From positions 1 to 46,752 of the forward strand of contig NZ_PCOZ01000024.1 of assembly GCF_002979555.1 (NCBI RefSeq): 46,752 nucleotides of DNA, written 5' to 3'. This DNA comes from Pseudomonas sp. MYb60. GTDB taxonomy: Bacteria; Pseudomonadota; Gammaproteobacteria; Pseudomonadales; Pseudomonadaceae. The position numbers and the translations under genes are program-made. Shown here piece by piece: positions 23,244 through 32,048 of this stretch; the stretch's first letter is position 1, and the number at the start of each line of letters is the position of its first letter. The notes beneath the pieces are model-generated. The model saw nothing but the letters and a program-made list of their open reading frames with translations, ran no database searches and had not been told where the DNA came from.

Positions 23244-23525
23244 TTAAGCGTAGGTATCGATCAACGTGCCGAGCATCTCATCGGAAGCCTTGGCGACTTT
23301 GACGCCCAGCTCCACTTGAAATTTGCCTTCGGCCATTGCGACCATATTGCTCGCCGAATTCGACGGCTGGGCACGATCATTGGCGCGCAGGCGATCAACC
23401 TGTGCGTCCGAGGGCTGGGTCGTTGCGGCGCTGGCAATTTTGCCGGCAGCCTGGTCGACACGGTTCTGCCCGGTCTGAATCGTGCTCAGGCCCGAATAAA
23501 ACGCGCTGCTTCCAGAGATTTCCAT
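23244..23525 (-). CDS. small protein resembling flagellar rod/hook C-termini
   Basis: The 93-residue protein starts MEISGSSAFYSGLSTIQTGQ and ends with VELGVKVAKASDEMLGTLID plus TYA. This C-terminal helix resembles the D0 coiled-coil end of flagellar rod and hook proteins, but the protein is far too short to be one. A conserved gene of unknown function stands at the same place next to bioD in P. aeruginosa. The start is the ATG at 23525, inside a longer open frame. The gap to bioD is about 105 bp. Function not known. Confidence 0.65.
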   Translation of the reverse strand: MEISGSSAFYSGLSTIQTGQNRVDQAAGKIASAATTQPSDAQVDRLRANDRAQPSNSASNMVAMAEGKFQVELGVKVAKASDEMLGTLIDTYA

Positions 23526-23631
23526 GGCGTAAGCCTGCCTTGAGAGAATCGTGAACCGTGATTGAAGCAGAGAACCGGGCAAAACACCCGTCAAAAACAC
23601 TAATGGCACAATGCCTTAGCGATAGCCAAAA

Positions 23632-24312
23632 TCAGTCAAGCAGGTCCAACTGTAGATGCTGCGCCACGGCTTCAGCCCCAGCCTGCTTGAGTTTGGGCAC
23701 ACGCCCCAGGCATGGCGCGGGCAAGCGCTCGGCCAGGGTTGCGAGGTTTTCTTCCAGACGGGACGTCTTCGGATCAATGATGTTGGCGACCCAACCCGCC
23801 AACTGCAAACCGTCCCGCGCAATCGCCTCGGCAGTGAGCAGTGCATGGCTGATGCACCCCAGTCGCACGCCCACCACCAGGATCACCGGCAGTTTGAGCG
23901 CCATGGCCAGGTCCGACAGGTTGGCCTGGTCAGCCAACGGCACACGCCAGCCACCCGCACCTTCGATCAACGTGAAGTCGGCCTGTCGCGCCAGGATCTG
24001 CTGCATCGGCTTGAGCAGCGACTGTACCGTGAGCGACACCCCCGCCTCGCGCGCCGCCAGGTGCGGTGCAATCGCGGGCTCGAACGCCACCGGGTTGACC
24101 TCAGCGTAACTCAACGGCAGCGAACATTCCGCCAGCAGCGCCAACGCATCGGCATTGCGCAGTCCCTTGGGGGTTACTTGGCAGCCGGAGGCCACCGGCT
24201 TACCGGCGGCGGTACTTTTTCCGGCGAGTCGCGCGGCATGCAACAGCCCGGCGGCGACGGTAGTCTTGCCGACATCGGTGTCGGTGCCCGTGATGAAATA
24301 GGCGGCGCTCAT
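23632..24312 (-). CDS. bioD: ATP-dependent dethiobiotin synthetase
   Basis: BioD closes the ureido ring of biotin: 7,8-diaminononanoate plus CO2 and ATP gives dethiobiotin. The 226-residue protein has the P-loop GTDTDVGKTTVAAGLL at the N-terminus, the substrate Lys in AGKPVASG, and IEGAGGWRVPL with the acidic Mg site. It is the last gene of bioBFHCD and its start overlaps the bioC stop by 4 bp, so translation is probably coupled. A cytoplasmic enzyme is expected. Confidence 0.94.
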   Translation of the reverse strand: MSAAYFITGTDTDVGKTTVAAGLLHAARLAGKSTAAGKPVASGCQVTPKGLRNADALALLAECSLPLSYAEVNPVAFEPAIAPHLAAREAGVSLTVQSLLKPMQQILARQADFTLIEGAGGWRVPLADQANLSDLAMALKLPVILVVGVRLGCISHALLTAEAIARDGLQLAGWVANIIDPKTSRLEENLATLAERLPAPCLGRVPKLKQAGAEAVAQHLQLDLLD

Positions 24313-25121
24313 AGCGGTTTCTCCAGTACGGCGTACACCACTTGGTACGTGGCGGGCAGGCCCTGGGCCTGACGGAACTGCTCGTAAGCGTCCACCAGTG
24401 CAACAATCCGCGCGCGCCCCGTCAACCCTCCCGGCCGACCGGGGTTCAGGTTGTGCGCGCCCAACGCCTTCAACTCATGGGTCAGGCTGCGTACATCCGG
24501 GTAATGGAGCACGTGCGGGCGCCGCTCCAGGCTCACCACCCGCAGGCCGCTGGCCGCACACAAGCGCTGGTATGTCTCGAAGGTGCGGAAGCGATTGACG
24601 TGCACCAGGCCATCCGCCGCGCGCCAGCTTTCGCGCAGCTCATCCAGCGTACCTGCGCACAGGCTGGCAAACGCCAGCACGCCGCCGGGTTGCAACACCC
24701 GGTAAGCCTCGTTGAGCACTGCCTCGAAGTTTGCACACCATTGCACGGCGAGAGAGGTGAACAGCAGTCCCACGCTGTCGGCTTTAAGCGGCAAGCGCTC
24801 GGCGTCGCCTGCGATAAAGTGCTGCGCGCCACCCAGAGGCCGCGCGTGATTGAGCATGCCTTCGGCGATGTCCAGCGCAATGCCTTGGCTGGCGGGCAAG
24901 CGCTCGCCCAGCATACGGCTGAAATACCCGGTGCCGCAGCCCATGTCCAGCCAGCGTTGCGGCGCAAGGTCGGCCGGCAGGCGCGACAGCATTTGAGTCC
25001 CGACGGCGCGCTGCAACTCGGCAACGCTGTCGTAGCTGGCCGCTGCGCGGGAGAACGACGCCGCCACCTGGCGCTTGTCCGGCAGCGCGCCTGGCAACGG
25101 AGGGTGGGAAAGATCAGTCAT
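24309..25121 (-). CDS. bioC: malonyl-ACP O-methyltransferase
   Basis: BioC methylates the free carboxyl of malonyl-ACP with S-adenosylmethionine and so starts pimelate-chain synthesis for biotin. The 270-residue protein starts MTDLSHPPLPGALPDKRQVA and contains the SAM motif LDMGCGTGYFSRML, then GDAERLPL and LLFTSLAVQWC. The ATG at 25121 overlaps the end of bioH by 8 bp; an ATG at 25133 is also open. The AFSRAAASYD-like helix (SFSRAAASYDSVAELQRAVG) is typical of BioC. Its partner esterase BioH is the preceding gene. Confidence 0.92.
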   Translation of the reverse strand: MTDLSHPPLPGALPDKRQVAASFSRAAASYDSVAELQRAVGTQMLSRLPADLAPQRWLDMGCGTGYFSRMLGERLPASQGIALDIAEGMLNHARPLGGAQHFIAGDAERLPLKADSVGLLFTSLAVQWCANFEAVLNEAYRVLQPGGVLAFASLCAGTLDELRESWRAADGLVHVNRFRTFETYQRLCAASGLRVVSLERRPHVLHYPDVRSLTHELKALGAHNLNPGRPGGLTGRARIVALVDAYEQFRQAQGLPATYQVVYAVLEKPL

Positions 25122-25845
25122 CAACGTACTCATGCAAAAAAGCCTGGATCGCCCCCGCCACACCGTGGGGGTCCTCCAGAAGAAAAGCGTGGCCGGCCTG
25201 TTCAATCAGGCCGATTTCAACGTCGGGCAGCAGGTTCAATAGCGCGCTGGCCGCTTCGGCGGGCACCAGTTCGTCCAGGCCGCCAAACAAGTGCAATTGC
25301 GGGCCGCGGTAGGCCTGCAATGCGCTGCGGGTGTCCAGTTGCGCGAGCAGCTCAAGGCCCGGCATCAGCAGGCTCGACGGCGAGTTCGGCGCGCCACTGA
25401 CCAGCAGGCGCGACAGCCCGCGCGGGTCCTCGGCGCCCTTGGCACACAACAGGCCGAAGCGCTTGAGGGTGACCTGGGAGTCGGCATGGCAACCGGCGAG
25501 AAACGCGTCGAAGGTCTCGGCTGGCATCGCTGTCGGCCAGCCCTCATGGGCGACGAAACACGGGTTGCTCGCCAGGGTGAGCAGGCCGCAGCAGCGCTCG
25601 CCGCGCCGCGCTGCCAGCTCCGACGCAAGCATGCCGCCCAGGGACCAGCCGCCCAGCCAGGCATTGTCGGGCAGTGTGGCGTCGAGTTCGTCGAGCCATT
25701 CATCGAGGTTGCTGGAAACCAGCGCCGGCAAGGGTTCGATGTGCACCCGCAGGTGATCGTCCAGGCCCTGCAAGGCGGCGGCCAAAGGCTCCAGCGGCGA
25801 AACGCCGAGGCCCCAGCCGGGCAGCAATATCAGTCGATCACGCAT
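25114..25845 (-). CDS. bioH: pimeloyl-ACP methyl ester carboxylesterase
   Basis: BioH removes the methyl group from pimeloyl-ACP methyl ester once the chain has reached seven carbons. This 243-residue alpha/beta hydrolase has the nucleophile elbow GWSLGG (Ser68), the Asp loop HLFGGLDELVPAE and the catalytic His in EQAGHAFLLEDP. The ATG at 25845 overlaps the end of bioF by 8 bp. Gene order B-F-H-C-D on one strand is the usual pseudomonad biotin operon. Confidence 0.92.
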   Translation of the reverse strand: MRDRLILLPGWGLGVSPLEPLAAALQGLDDHLRVHIEPLPALVSSNLDEWLDELDATLPDNAWLGGWSLGGMLASELAARRGERCCGLLTLASNPCFVAHEGWPTAMPAETFDAFLAGCHADSQVTLKRFGLLCAKGAEDPRGLSRLLVSGAPNSPSSLLMPGLELLAQLDTRSALQAYRGPQLHLFGGLDELVPAEAASALLNLLPDVEIGLIEQAGHAFLLEDPHGVAGAIQAFLHEYVDD

Positions 25846-27019
25846 GGTTGGGCTCCGTGGCGCCTAACAAGCGGAAACACTCTTCCAATCCGTTTAACAA
25901 TAGCTGCACCTGCGCCTCGGTGTGAGCGGCCGTCAATGTCACGCGCAAACGCGCACTGCCGGCCGGCACGGTGGGCGGGCGGATCGCTGTGACCATCAGG
26001 CCGCGCTCGCACAGCATCTGCGACAGGCGCACGGCCCGGGCGCTGTCACCGATCAGGATCGGCTGGATCGGCGTAAAACTGTCCATCAGGTCCAGGCCCA
26101 GTTGCTCGGCGCCTTGGCGGAACTGGCGGATCAGCCCATTGAGGTGCTCGCGGCGCCAATGCTCGGTGCGCAGCAGTTCCAGGCTTTTCAGCGTGGCGCA
26201 GGCCAGCGCCGGCGGTTGGCTGGTGGTGTAGATGTAGGGCCGGGCGAACTGGATGAGGCTTTCGACCAGTTCTTCGCTGCCGGCCACAAACGCGCCGGCG
26301 GTGCCAAAGGCTTTGCCCAGGGTGCCGACGAGGACGGGCACATCCTCCTGGCTCATGCCGAAATGCTCGACGATCCCGCCGCCGTTGGCGCCCAACGGCC
26401 CAAATCCATGGGCGTCGTCCACCATCAGCCAGGCGCCTTTGGCACGCGCTTCGCGGGCCAGCGCGGGCAGGTTGGCGAGGTTGCCGTCCATGCTGAACAC
26501 ACCGTCGGTGACCACCAGCGTATTGCCCACGGCTTTTTCCAGGCGCTTGGCCAGGCTTTCGGCATCGTTGTGCAAATAGCGATTGAAACGCGCGCCGGAC
26601 AACAGGCCCGCATCCAGCAGCGAGGCATGGTTGAGGCGGTCTTCCAGCACCGTATCGCCCTGCCCTACCAACGCCGTGACGGCACCGAGGTTAGCCATGT
26701 AGCCCGTGGTAAACAGCAGCGCACGCGGCCGCCCGGTCAGGTCGGCCAGGGCTTCTTCCAACTCATGGTGCGGCGTGGCATGCCCGACCACCAGGTGCGA
26801 GGCGCCGCCGCCGACACCCCAACGGGACGCGCCGGCGCGCCAGGCTTCGATCACGTGCGGGTGATTGGCCAGCCCCAGGTAATCGTTGTTGCAGAACGCC
26901 AGCAGCGGCTGGCCGTCCACCACCACTTCCGGGCCTTGCGGGCTCGCAAGTAACGGGCGTTGGCGATACAGGTGTTCGGCACGGCGGGCAGCGAGGCGCG
27001 CGGAAAGATCGAAAGACAT
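25838..27019 (-). CDS. bioF: 8-amino-7-oxononanoate synthase
   Basis: BioF condenses pimeloyl-ACP (or -CoA) with L-alanine to 8-amino-7-oxononanoate using PLP. The 393-residue alpha-oxoamine synthase shows LAFCNNDYLGLANHP, TTGYMANLGAV, DDAHGFGPLG (Asp for the PLP ring) and the PLP lysine in LVGTLGKAFGTAGAFVAG. The start is the ATG at 27019 (MSFDLSARLAARR); the frame runs on upstream through a repeat and is not coding there. A 90-bp REPIN separates it from bioB, so the operon is likely read through the repeat. Confidence 0.94.
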   Translation of the reverse strand: MSFDLSARLAARRAEHLYRQRPLLASPQGPEVVVDGQPLLAFCNNDYLGLANHPHVIEAWRAGASRWGVGGGASHLVVGHATPHHELEEALADLTGRPRALLFTTGYMANLGAVTALVGQGDTVLEDRLNHASLLDAGLLSGARFNRYLHNDAESLAKRLEKAVGNTLVVTDGVFSMDGNLANLPALAREARAKGAWLMVDDAHGFGPLGANGGGIVEHFGMSQEDVPVLVGTLGKAFGTAGAFVAGSEELVESLIQFARPYIYTTSQPPALACATLKSLELLRTEHWRREHLNGLIRQFRQGAEQLGLDLMDSFTPIQPILIGDSARAVRLSQMLCERGLMVTAIRPPTVPAGSARLRVTLTAAHTEAQVQLLLNGLEECFRLLGATEPNHA

Positions 27020-27072
27020 GCAGGCCTCGGATTTCAAGGGGAACGCCGTCAAACAGGCGGTAAAGGACCCAA

Positions 27073-27161
27073 CGTGGGAGGGGGCTTGCCCCCGATGAGG
27101 TGTATCAGTCGACGCAGCAGTGACCGGTCTACCGCCATCGGGGGCAAGCCCCCTCCCACAC
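27073..27161. repeat. REPIN, inward-facing pair between bioB and bioF (family 1)
   Basis: GTGGGAGGGGGCTTGCCCCC (from 27074) is followed 35-40 bp later by its inverse ending CCCTCCCACA at 27160. The copy lies within the bio operon, between bioB and bioF, where it may affect RNA stability and relative expression. That effect is an inference. Confidence 0.88.
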
Positions 27162-27193
27162 AAGCCCTCTGCCAAACTCGGGCTGAATTTCAA

Positions 27194-28249
27194 TCACACA
27201 ACAGCGTTGTAGAACTGCTCGCTGCTTTTTTGCTCCACCAACGCCTGCTCGATCGCCGCCTGATGCACTTCATCGGCATGCTCTTCACGGGCTTCCGGAA
27301 GAATGCCCAGGCGTGAGAACAGCTGCATGTCCTTGTCAGCCTGCGGGTTGGCGGTGGTCAGCAGCTTGTCGCCGTAGAAGATCGAGTTCGCACCGGCAAA
27401 GAACGCCAGGGCCTGCATCTGCTCGTTCATCGCCTCACGGCCGGCAGACAGGCGCACGTGGGACTGCGGCATCAGGATGCGCGCCACGGCAAGCATGCGG
27501 ATAAAGTCGAACGGGTCGATGTCCTCGGCGTTCTCCAGCGGCGTACCGGCGACTTTCACCAGCATGTTGATCGGCACCGACTCCGGGTGCTCCGGCAGGT
27601 TGGCCAGTTGGATCAGCAGGTTGGCACGGTCATCGAGAGACTCGCCCATGCCGAGGATGCCACCGGAGCAGATCTTCATCCCCGAATCACGCACGTAAGC
27701 CAGGGTTTGCAGGCGTTCGCTGTAGGTGCGGGTGGTGATGATGCTCCCGTAGAACTCCGGCGAGGTGTCCAGGTTGTGGTTGTAGTAGTCCAGGCCGGCC
27801 TGGGCCAGGGCTTCGGTCTGGTCCTGGTCGAGGCGCCCCAGGGTCATGCAGGTTTCCAGGCCCATGGCCTTCACGCCTTTGACCATCTGCAGCACGTAGG
27901 GCATGTCTTTGGCCGACGGGTGCTTCCAGGCCGCGCCCATACAGAAACGGGTCGAGCCGATGGCCTTGGCGCGAGCAGCCTCTTCGAGGACCTTCTGCAC
28001 CTCCATCAGCTTTTCTTTTTCCAGGCCAGTGTTGTAGTGGCCCGACTGCGGACAATATTTGCAATCTTCCGGGCAGGCACCGGTCTTGATCGACAACAGC
28101 GTCGACACCTGCACACGGTTGGCGTCGAAATGCGCGCGGTGCACGGTCTGCGCCTGAAACAGCAGGTCATTGAACGGCTGTACGAACAGCGCTTTGACTT
28201 CGGCGAGGGACCAATCGTGACGCAGAGTGGCGGTGGTGCTGGCGCTCAT
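27194..28249 (-). CDS. bioB: biotin synthase
   Basis: BioB is the radical-SAM enzyme that inserts sulfur into dethiobiotin, the last step of biotin synthesis. The 351-residue protein has the cluster motif CPEDCKYC (Cys59, Cys63, Cys66), followed by PQSGHYNTGLE, the YNHNLDTSPEFY stretch and SAGREAM with the Arg that contacts the second cluster. The ATG at 28249 is preceded by AGGA. It is the first gene of bioBFHCD and is divergent from comF; I found no convincing BirA-type operator (TTGTAAACC and inverse) in the 92 bp between them. Confidence 0.95.
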   Translation of the reverse strand: MSASTTATLRHDWSLAEVKALFVQPFNDLLFQAQTVHRAHFDANRVQVSTLLSIKTGACPEDCKYCPQSGHYNTGLEKEKLMEVQKVLEEAARAKAIGSTRFCMGAAWKHPSAKDMPYVLQMVKGVKAMGLETCMTLGRLDQDQTEALAQAGLDYYNHNLDTSPEFYGSIITTRTYSERLQTLAYVRDSGMKICSGGILGMGESLDDRANLLIQLANLPEHPESVPINMLVKVAGTPLENAEDIDPFDFIRMLAVARILMPQSHVRLSAGREAMNEQMQALAFFAGANSIFYGDKLLTTANPQADKDMQLFSRLGILPEAREEHADEVHQAAIEQALVEQKSSEQFYNAVV

Positions 28250-28341
28250 GGGCGATTCCTTGATTATGCTTTGGCAAGCGCTGCGGGAAGGGCAATACCC
28301 ACAGGCACGACACGGATGCTCGGCATATTTAAGGAAGATTC

Positions 28342-29079
28342 ATGCACTGTCAACCTGACCACAAACACCAAGTTTACATCTGGTTAAAAAACGAACAAAC
28401 CTGCTTGATCTGCGACGAAGTGACGGAATCCGTCGATTGTGTGTGCAACGTCTGCGAAATCGAACTGCCCTGGTTAATGGAACAGTGCGACAGATGCGCC
28501 CTGCCCCTGCCCATGGACGGCCTGACGTGCGGCCAATGTTTGAAACGGCCCCCCGCGTTTAAACAGGTGATCGCTCCCTGGTCCTACAGTTTCCCCGTCG
28601 ACAGCCTGATCAGCCGCTTCAAGCATCAGGCGCGCTGGCCGCTGGGGCGTATGCTTGCCGGCTTGCTCGGCCAACACCTGCAACACCGCTTCGACAACGC
28701 CGAGCTCAGCCGTCCCGACTGCCTGCTGCCGGTGCCGATGGCGCGCAAACGCCTGCGCGAGCGCGGTTATAATCAGGCGCTGTTGCTGACGAAATGGCTT
28801 GGCACCCACCTCGACATACCGCTGAACGACCACCTGCTGTTACGCCCCCAGGACACCGTCGCTCAACAAGACCTCGATGCCAAGACCCGCAAACGCAACC
28901 TGCGCGACGCCTTCACCCTGGCGTGCGACACGCCGATAAACGGCCGCCACTTCGCGCTGGTGGACGATGTGCTCACCACCGGCGCCACCGCCCACAGCCT
29001 TGCTCGCCTGTTGATCAACGCCGGGGCACGGCAAGTCGACGTGTACTGCCTGGCCCGCACGCCCAAACCCGGCGGCTGA
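28342..29079 (+). CDS. ComF-family phosphoribosyltransferase-like protein
   Basis: The 245-residue protein is a ComF/GntX-type protein. Four Cys pairs near the N-terminus (CLIC, CNVC, CDRC, CGQC) form a zinc-ribbon-like region, and the PRPP-binding loop FALVDDVLTTGATAHSLA stands at about 205-222. LRERGYNQALLL is another family marker. ComF helps DNA uptake in naturally competent bacteria and GntX is linked to nutrient use; the role in pseudomonads is not settled. It is divergent from bioB. Confidence 0.88.
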   Translation: MHCQPDHKHQVYIWLKNEQTCLICDEVTESVDCVCNVCEIELPWLMEQCDRCALPLPMDGLTCGQCLKRPPAFKQVIAPWSYSFPVDSLISRFKHQARWPLGRMLAGLLGQHLQHRFDNAELSRPDCLLPVPMARKRLRERGYNQALLLTKWLGTHLDIPLNDHLLLRPQDTVAQQDLDAKTRKRNLRDAFTLACDTPINGRHFALVDDVLTTGATAHSLARLLINAGARQVDVYCLARTPKPGG

Positions 29080-29116
29080 CTTGACTCCAACCGGCCTTGC
29101 CCGCACCGTTCGGCTT

Positions 29117-29902
29117 ATGTCCTCCAAGCGTACGCCCATGTCCCTGCCAGCCTCCCTCAGCCAACACATCATCCGCCGGCCCCAGCGCATTGCGTTGCTG
29201 GGGCATATCGCCGAGCAAGGCTCGATCACCCGCGCGGCCAAAAGTGCCGGGCTGAGCTACAAGGCCGCCTGGGACGCCATCGACGAACTGAACAATTTGG
29301 CGCAAAAGCCGCTGGTGGAGCGCAGCGTCGGCGGCAAAGGCGGCGGTGGTGCCAGGCTCACGGTCGAAGGTGAACGGGTGTTGCGCCTCTATCACCGCTT
29401 GCAAGTCCTGCAGGCCGAGGTATTGGGCAGCGATGAGGCCGCCAGCGACTTCAACCTGCTGGGCCGCCTGATGTTGCGCACCAGTGCGCGCAACCAGTTG
29501 CACGGTCAGGTCATCGCGATAGACAGCCACGGCCGCAATGACCTGATTCGCCTGCAACTGGCCGGCGGGCTGAACCTGGAGGCGCAAATCACCCACGACA
29601 GCACCCAGCGCCTGGAACTGGAAGCGGGGGTGGAAGTGGTCGCGCTGATCAAGGCAGGATGGCTGGACGTGCTCGGCGCCGAGCAAGCAGCAACACCTGG
29701 ACACAATTGCATGAGCGGCACAATCGACGCGATTCTGCAGGCCGACGACGGGCCCAGCGAAGTCCGTATCGCCCTGCCCAGCGGCCAGGTTCTCTGCGCC
29801 CTGGCGCCGCCGGATGCACTCAAGGCGCTGGGGGCCGCAGAGGGCAAGCCGATCCGAGTGCAATTCGCGCCGAGCAATGTGCTGCTGGGAACGCCGGCGT
29901 AA
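29117..29902 (+). CDS. ModE-like molybdate-responsive regulator
   Basis: The 261-residue protein has the ModE layout: an N-terminal winged helix-turn-helix (GSITRAAKSAGLSYKAAWDA) followed by VGGKGGGGARLTVEGERVLR, then two molybdate-binding TOBE/Mop-like domains (about 125-185, with LMLRTSARNQLHGQV, and 195-260). ModE represses molybdate transport when molybdate is plentiful. No mod transport genes are in the window, so the target is unknown. The start is uncertain: ATG at 29117 is used, ATG at 29138 is possible, and neither has a clear ribosome binding site. Confidence 0.8.
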   Translation: MSSKRTPMSLPASLSQHIIRRPQRIALLGHIAEQGSITRAAKSAGLSYKAAWDAIDELNNLAQKPLVERSVGGKGGGGARLTVEGERVLRLYHRLQVLQAEVLGSDEAASDFNLLGRLMLRTSARNQLHGQVIAIDSHGRNDLIRLQLAGGLNLEAQITHDSTQRLELEAGVEVVALIKAGWLDVLGAEQAATPGHNCMSGTIDAILQADDGPSEVRIALPSGQVLCALAPPDALKALGAAEGKPIRVQFAPSNVLLGTPA

Positions 29903-29981
29903 CCAACCCGCTTCTTTTTACTGCAACAATTTCGTCATGCCCGCTCCTTATGGTGTCTGCAAAAACCACAGGGAGCCCGTG
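29903..29981 (+). promoter_or_regulatory. phoX upstream region with a weak Pho-box candidate
   Basis: CTGCAAC-AATT-TCGTCAT at 29919-29936 has the 11-bp spacing of a PhoB box (CTGTCAT-N4-CTGTCAT), but I count only about nine matches of fourteen. Phosphate control of PhoX is usual in the genus, so the site is worth noting. Confidence 0.3.
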
Positions 29982-31880
29982 ATGAGCCTATTAGAAGAAA
30001 ACCAAGCCACCGACCTCGAACAGATGGTCGGCCTCACTCGTCGCCGCTTCATCGGTGCTGGCGCCCTGTGCGGTGCCGCAATGTTCCTCGGCGGCAACCT
30101 GCTGACCCGCAGCGCCATGGCCGTAAATGCCGCGTCCGCCAGCCCGCTGCTGGGTTTCGCCAGCATCGCGGCCGCCACCAGCGACGCCATTAGCTTGCCG
30201 CCGGGCTACAGCGCGTCAGTGTTGATCAGTTGGGGCCAGCCGCTGAATAAACAGGCGCCGGCCTTCGACCCTTCGGGCAACGGCACCGCCGAGGCCCAGG
30301 AACAGCAATTCGGCGACCACAACGATGGCATGAGCCTGTTCGCCTTCCCCGGCGATGAAAACCGCGCGCTCATGGCGATCAACAACGAATACACCAACTA
30401 CCGCTACCTCTTCCCCCACGGCGGCGCGCCGCAATCAGCCGAAGAAGTGCGCAAGGCTTTGGCCAGTGAAGGCGTGTCGGTGATCGAAGTGCAGCGCAAG
30501 GGCGACACCTGGCAATTCGTGCAGGACTCGCGCTACAACCGGCGCATCCACGGCAACTCGCCGATCCGTCTCAGCGGCCCCGCGGCAGGCCACGACTGGC
30601 TGAAAACCAGCGCCGACCAGACTGGCACCCACGCCCTCGGCACGTTCCAGAACTGCGCCAATGGCATGACCCCTTGGGGCACCTACCTGACGTGCGAAGA
30701 AAACTTCACCGACTGTTTTGGCAGCAGCAACCCACAACAGACCTTCGACGCCGGGCAAAAACGCTACGGCGTGGTGGCTGCCAGTAAAGAGATCAACTGG
30801 CACCCCCATGACCCGCGCTTCGACATGGCCAAGAACCCCAACGAGCTCAACCGTCACGGCTGGGTGGTGGAAATCGACCCGTTCGACCCCACATCCACGC
30901 CGTCCAAGCGCACCGCCCTGGGCCGCTTCAAGCACGAAAACGCCGCACTCGCCGAGACCCAGGACGGCCGTGCCGTGGTGTACATGGGCGACGATGAACG
31001 CGGTGAGTTCATCTACAAATTCGTCAGCCGCGACAAGATCGACCACAAGAACCCCAAGGCCAACAAAGACCTGCTCGACCACGGCACCTTGTTTGTGGCG
31101 ATCTTTGACGCCGGCGATGGCAACGCCGACCACCCCAAGGGCAAGGGCCAATGGGTTGAACTGACCCATGGCAAAAACGGCATCGACGCCAGCACCGGCT
31201 TCAACAGTCAGGCTGAAGTGTTGATCCACGCGCGCCTGGCGGCCAGCGTAGTGAAAGCCACGCGCATGGACCGTCCGGAATGGATCGTGGTCAGCCCCTC
31301 CGATGGCCAGGTGTATTGCACCCTCACCAACAACGCCAAGCGCGGTGAAGAAGGCCAGCCGGTGGGCGGGCCAAATCCGCGTGAGAAGAATGTCTACGGC
31401 CAGATCCTGCGCTGGAAGGCCGATGCCGATAACCATGGCGCCTCGACCTTTACCTGGGACCTGTTCGTGGTCGCCGGCAACCCCGGCGTGCACGCCGGTA
31501 CGCCGAAGGGCGGCTCGTCCAACATCAACCCGCAGAACATGTTCAACAGCCCGGACGGCCTGGGCTTCGACAAGGCCGGACGCCTGTGGATCCTGACGGA
31601 TGGGGACTACAGCAACGCCGGGGATTTCGCCGGCATGGGCAACAACCAGATGCTCTGCGCCGACCCGTCCACGGGGGAAATCCGCCGCTTCATGGTCGGA
31701 CCGGTGGCGTGCGAAGTGACAGGCATCAGCTTCTCACCGGATCAGAAAACATTGTTCGTGGGCATCCAGCACCCAGGGGAAACCGGCGGCTCGACCTGGC
31801 CAGAGCACCTGCCGAATGGCAAACCGAGGTCGTCGGTGGTGGCGATTCGACGGGATGATGGCGGCATCGTCGGCGCCTGA
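29982..31880 (+). CDS. PhoX-family alkaline phosphatase, Tat-exported
   Basis: The 632-residue protein resembles PhoX, the calcium/iron-dependent monomeric alkaline phosphatase that releases phosphate from organic esters in the periplasm. It has a twin-arginine signal: LTRRRFIGAGALCGAAMFLG at about 18-37, with a likely cut after SAMA. The body is a beta-propeller-like domain with TCEENFTDCF, EIDPFDPTSTPSKRTALGRF, DERGEFIYKFVS and NSPDGLGFDKAGRLWILTDG, all family markers. I place the start at the ATG at 29982, with GGGAG 6 bp upstream, since the frame upstream overlaps the regulator. The usual DUF839 annotation means the same family. Confidence 0.85.
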   Translation: MSLLEENQATDLEQMVGLTRRRFIGAGALCGAAMFLGGNLLTRSAMAVNAASASPLLGFASIAAATSDAISLPPGYSASVLISWGQPLNKQAPAFDPSGNGTAEAQEQQFGDHNDGMSLFAFPGDENRALMAINNEYTNYRYLFPHGGAPQSAEEVRKALASEGVSVIEVQRKGDTWQFVQDSRYNRRIHGNSPIRLSGPAAGHDWLKTSADQTGTHALGTFQNCANGMTPWGTYLTCEENFTDCFGSSNPQQTFDAGQKRYGVVAASKEINWHPHDPRFDMAKNPNELNRHGWVVEIDPFDPTSTPSKRTALGRFKHENAALAETQDGRAVVYMGDDERGEFIYKFVSRDKIDHKNPKANKDLLDHGTLFVAIFDAGDGNADHPKGKGQWVELTHGKNGIDASTGFNSQAEVLIHARLAASVVKATRMDRPEWIVVSPSDGQVYCTLTNNAKRGEEGQPVGGPNPREKNVYGQILRWKADADNHGASTFTWDLFVVAGNPGVHAGTPKGGSSNINPQNMFNSPDGLGFDKAGRLWILTDGDYSNAGDFAGMGNNQMLCADPSTGEIRRFMVGPVACEVTGISFSPDQKTLFVGIQHPGETGGSTWPEHLPNGKPRSSVVAIRRDDGGIVGA

Positions 31881-31885
31881 CAGGG

Positions 31886-31964
31886 CCTCATCGGGGGCAA
31901 GCCCTTTCCCACATTTTGACCGCGCCGCCAATCACGTGTGGGAGGGGGGCTTGCCCCCGATAGC
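31886..31964. repeat. REP pair, outward-facing (family 1) between phoX and srkA
   Basis: The first copy (CATCGGGGGCAAGCCC...CCCACA, 31889-31912) and the second (GTGTGGGAGGGGGGCTTGCC..., 31937-31961) are inverse to each other and arranged in the reverse order to the 23 and 27 kb pairs, with only about 24 bp between. The first copy has TTT in place of CCT, and the second has one extra G. Confidence 0.85.
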
Positions 31965-32048
31965 TATGGCACAGAGACCACCTATCCCAAGCCTTGTGCG
32001 TTACCATACCCGGCCGGACGCGGCGCCCTGCTGCGCGCAGGAGTTCGC

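Noticed and set aside
28250..28341. BirA or BioR operator between bioB and comF
   Set aside because: I found no TTGTAAACC-type inverted repeat with the right spacing; only loosely related ACC/GGT pieces inside comF.
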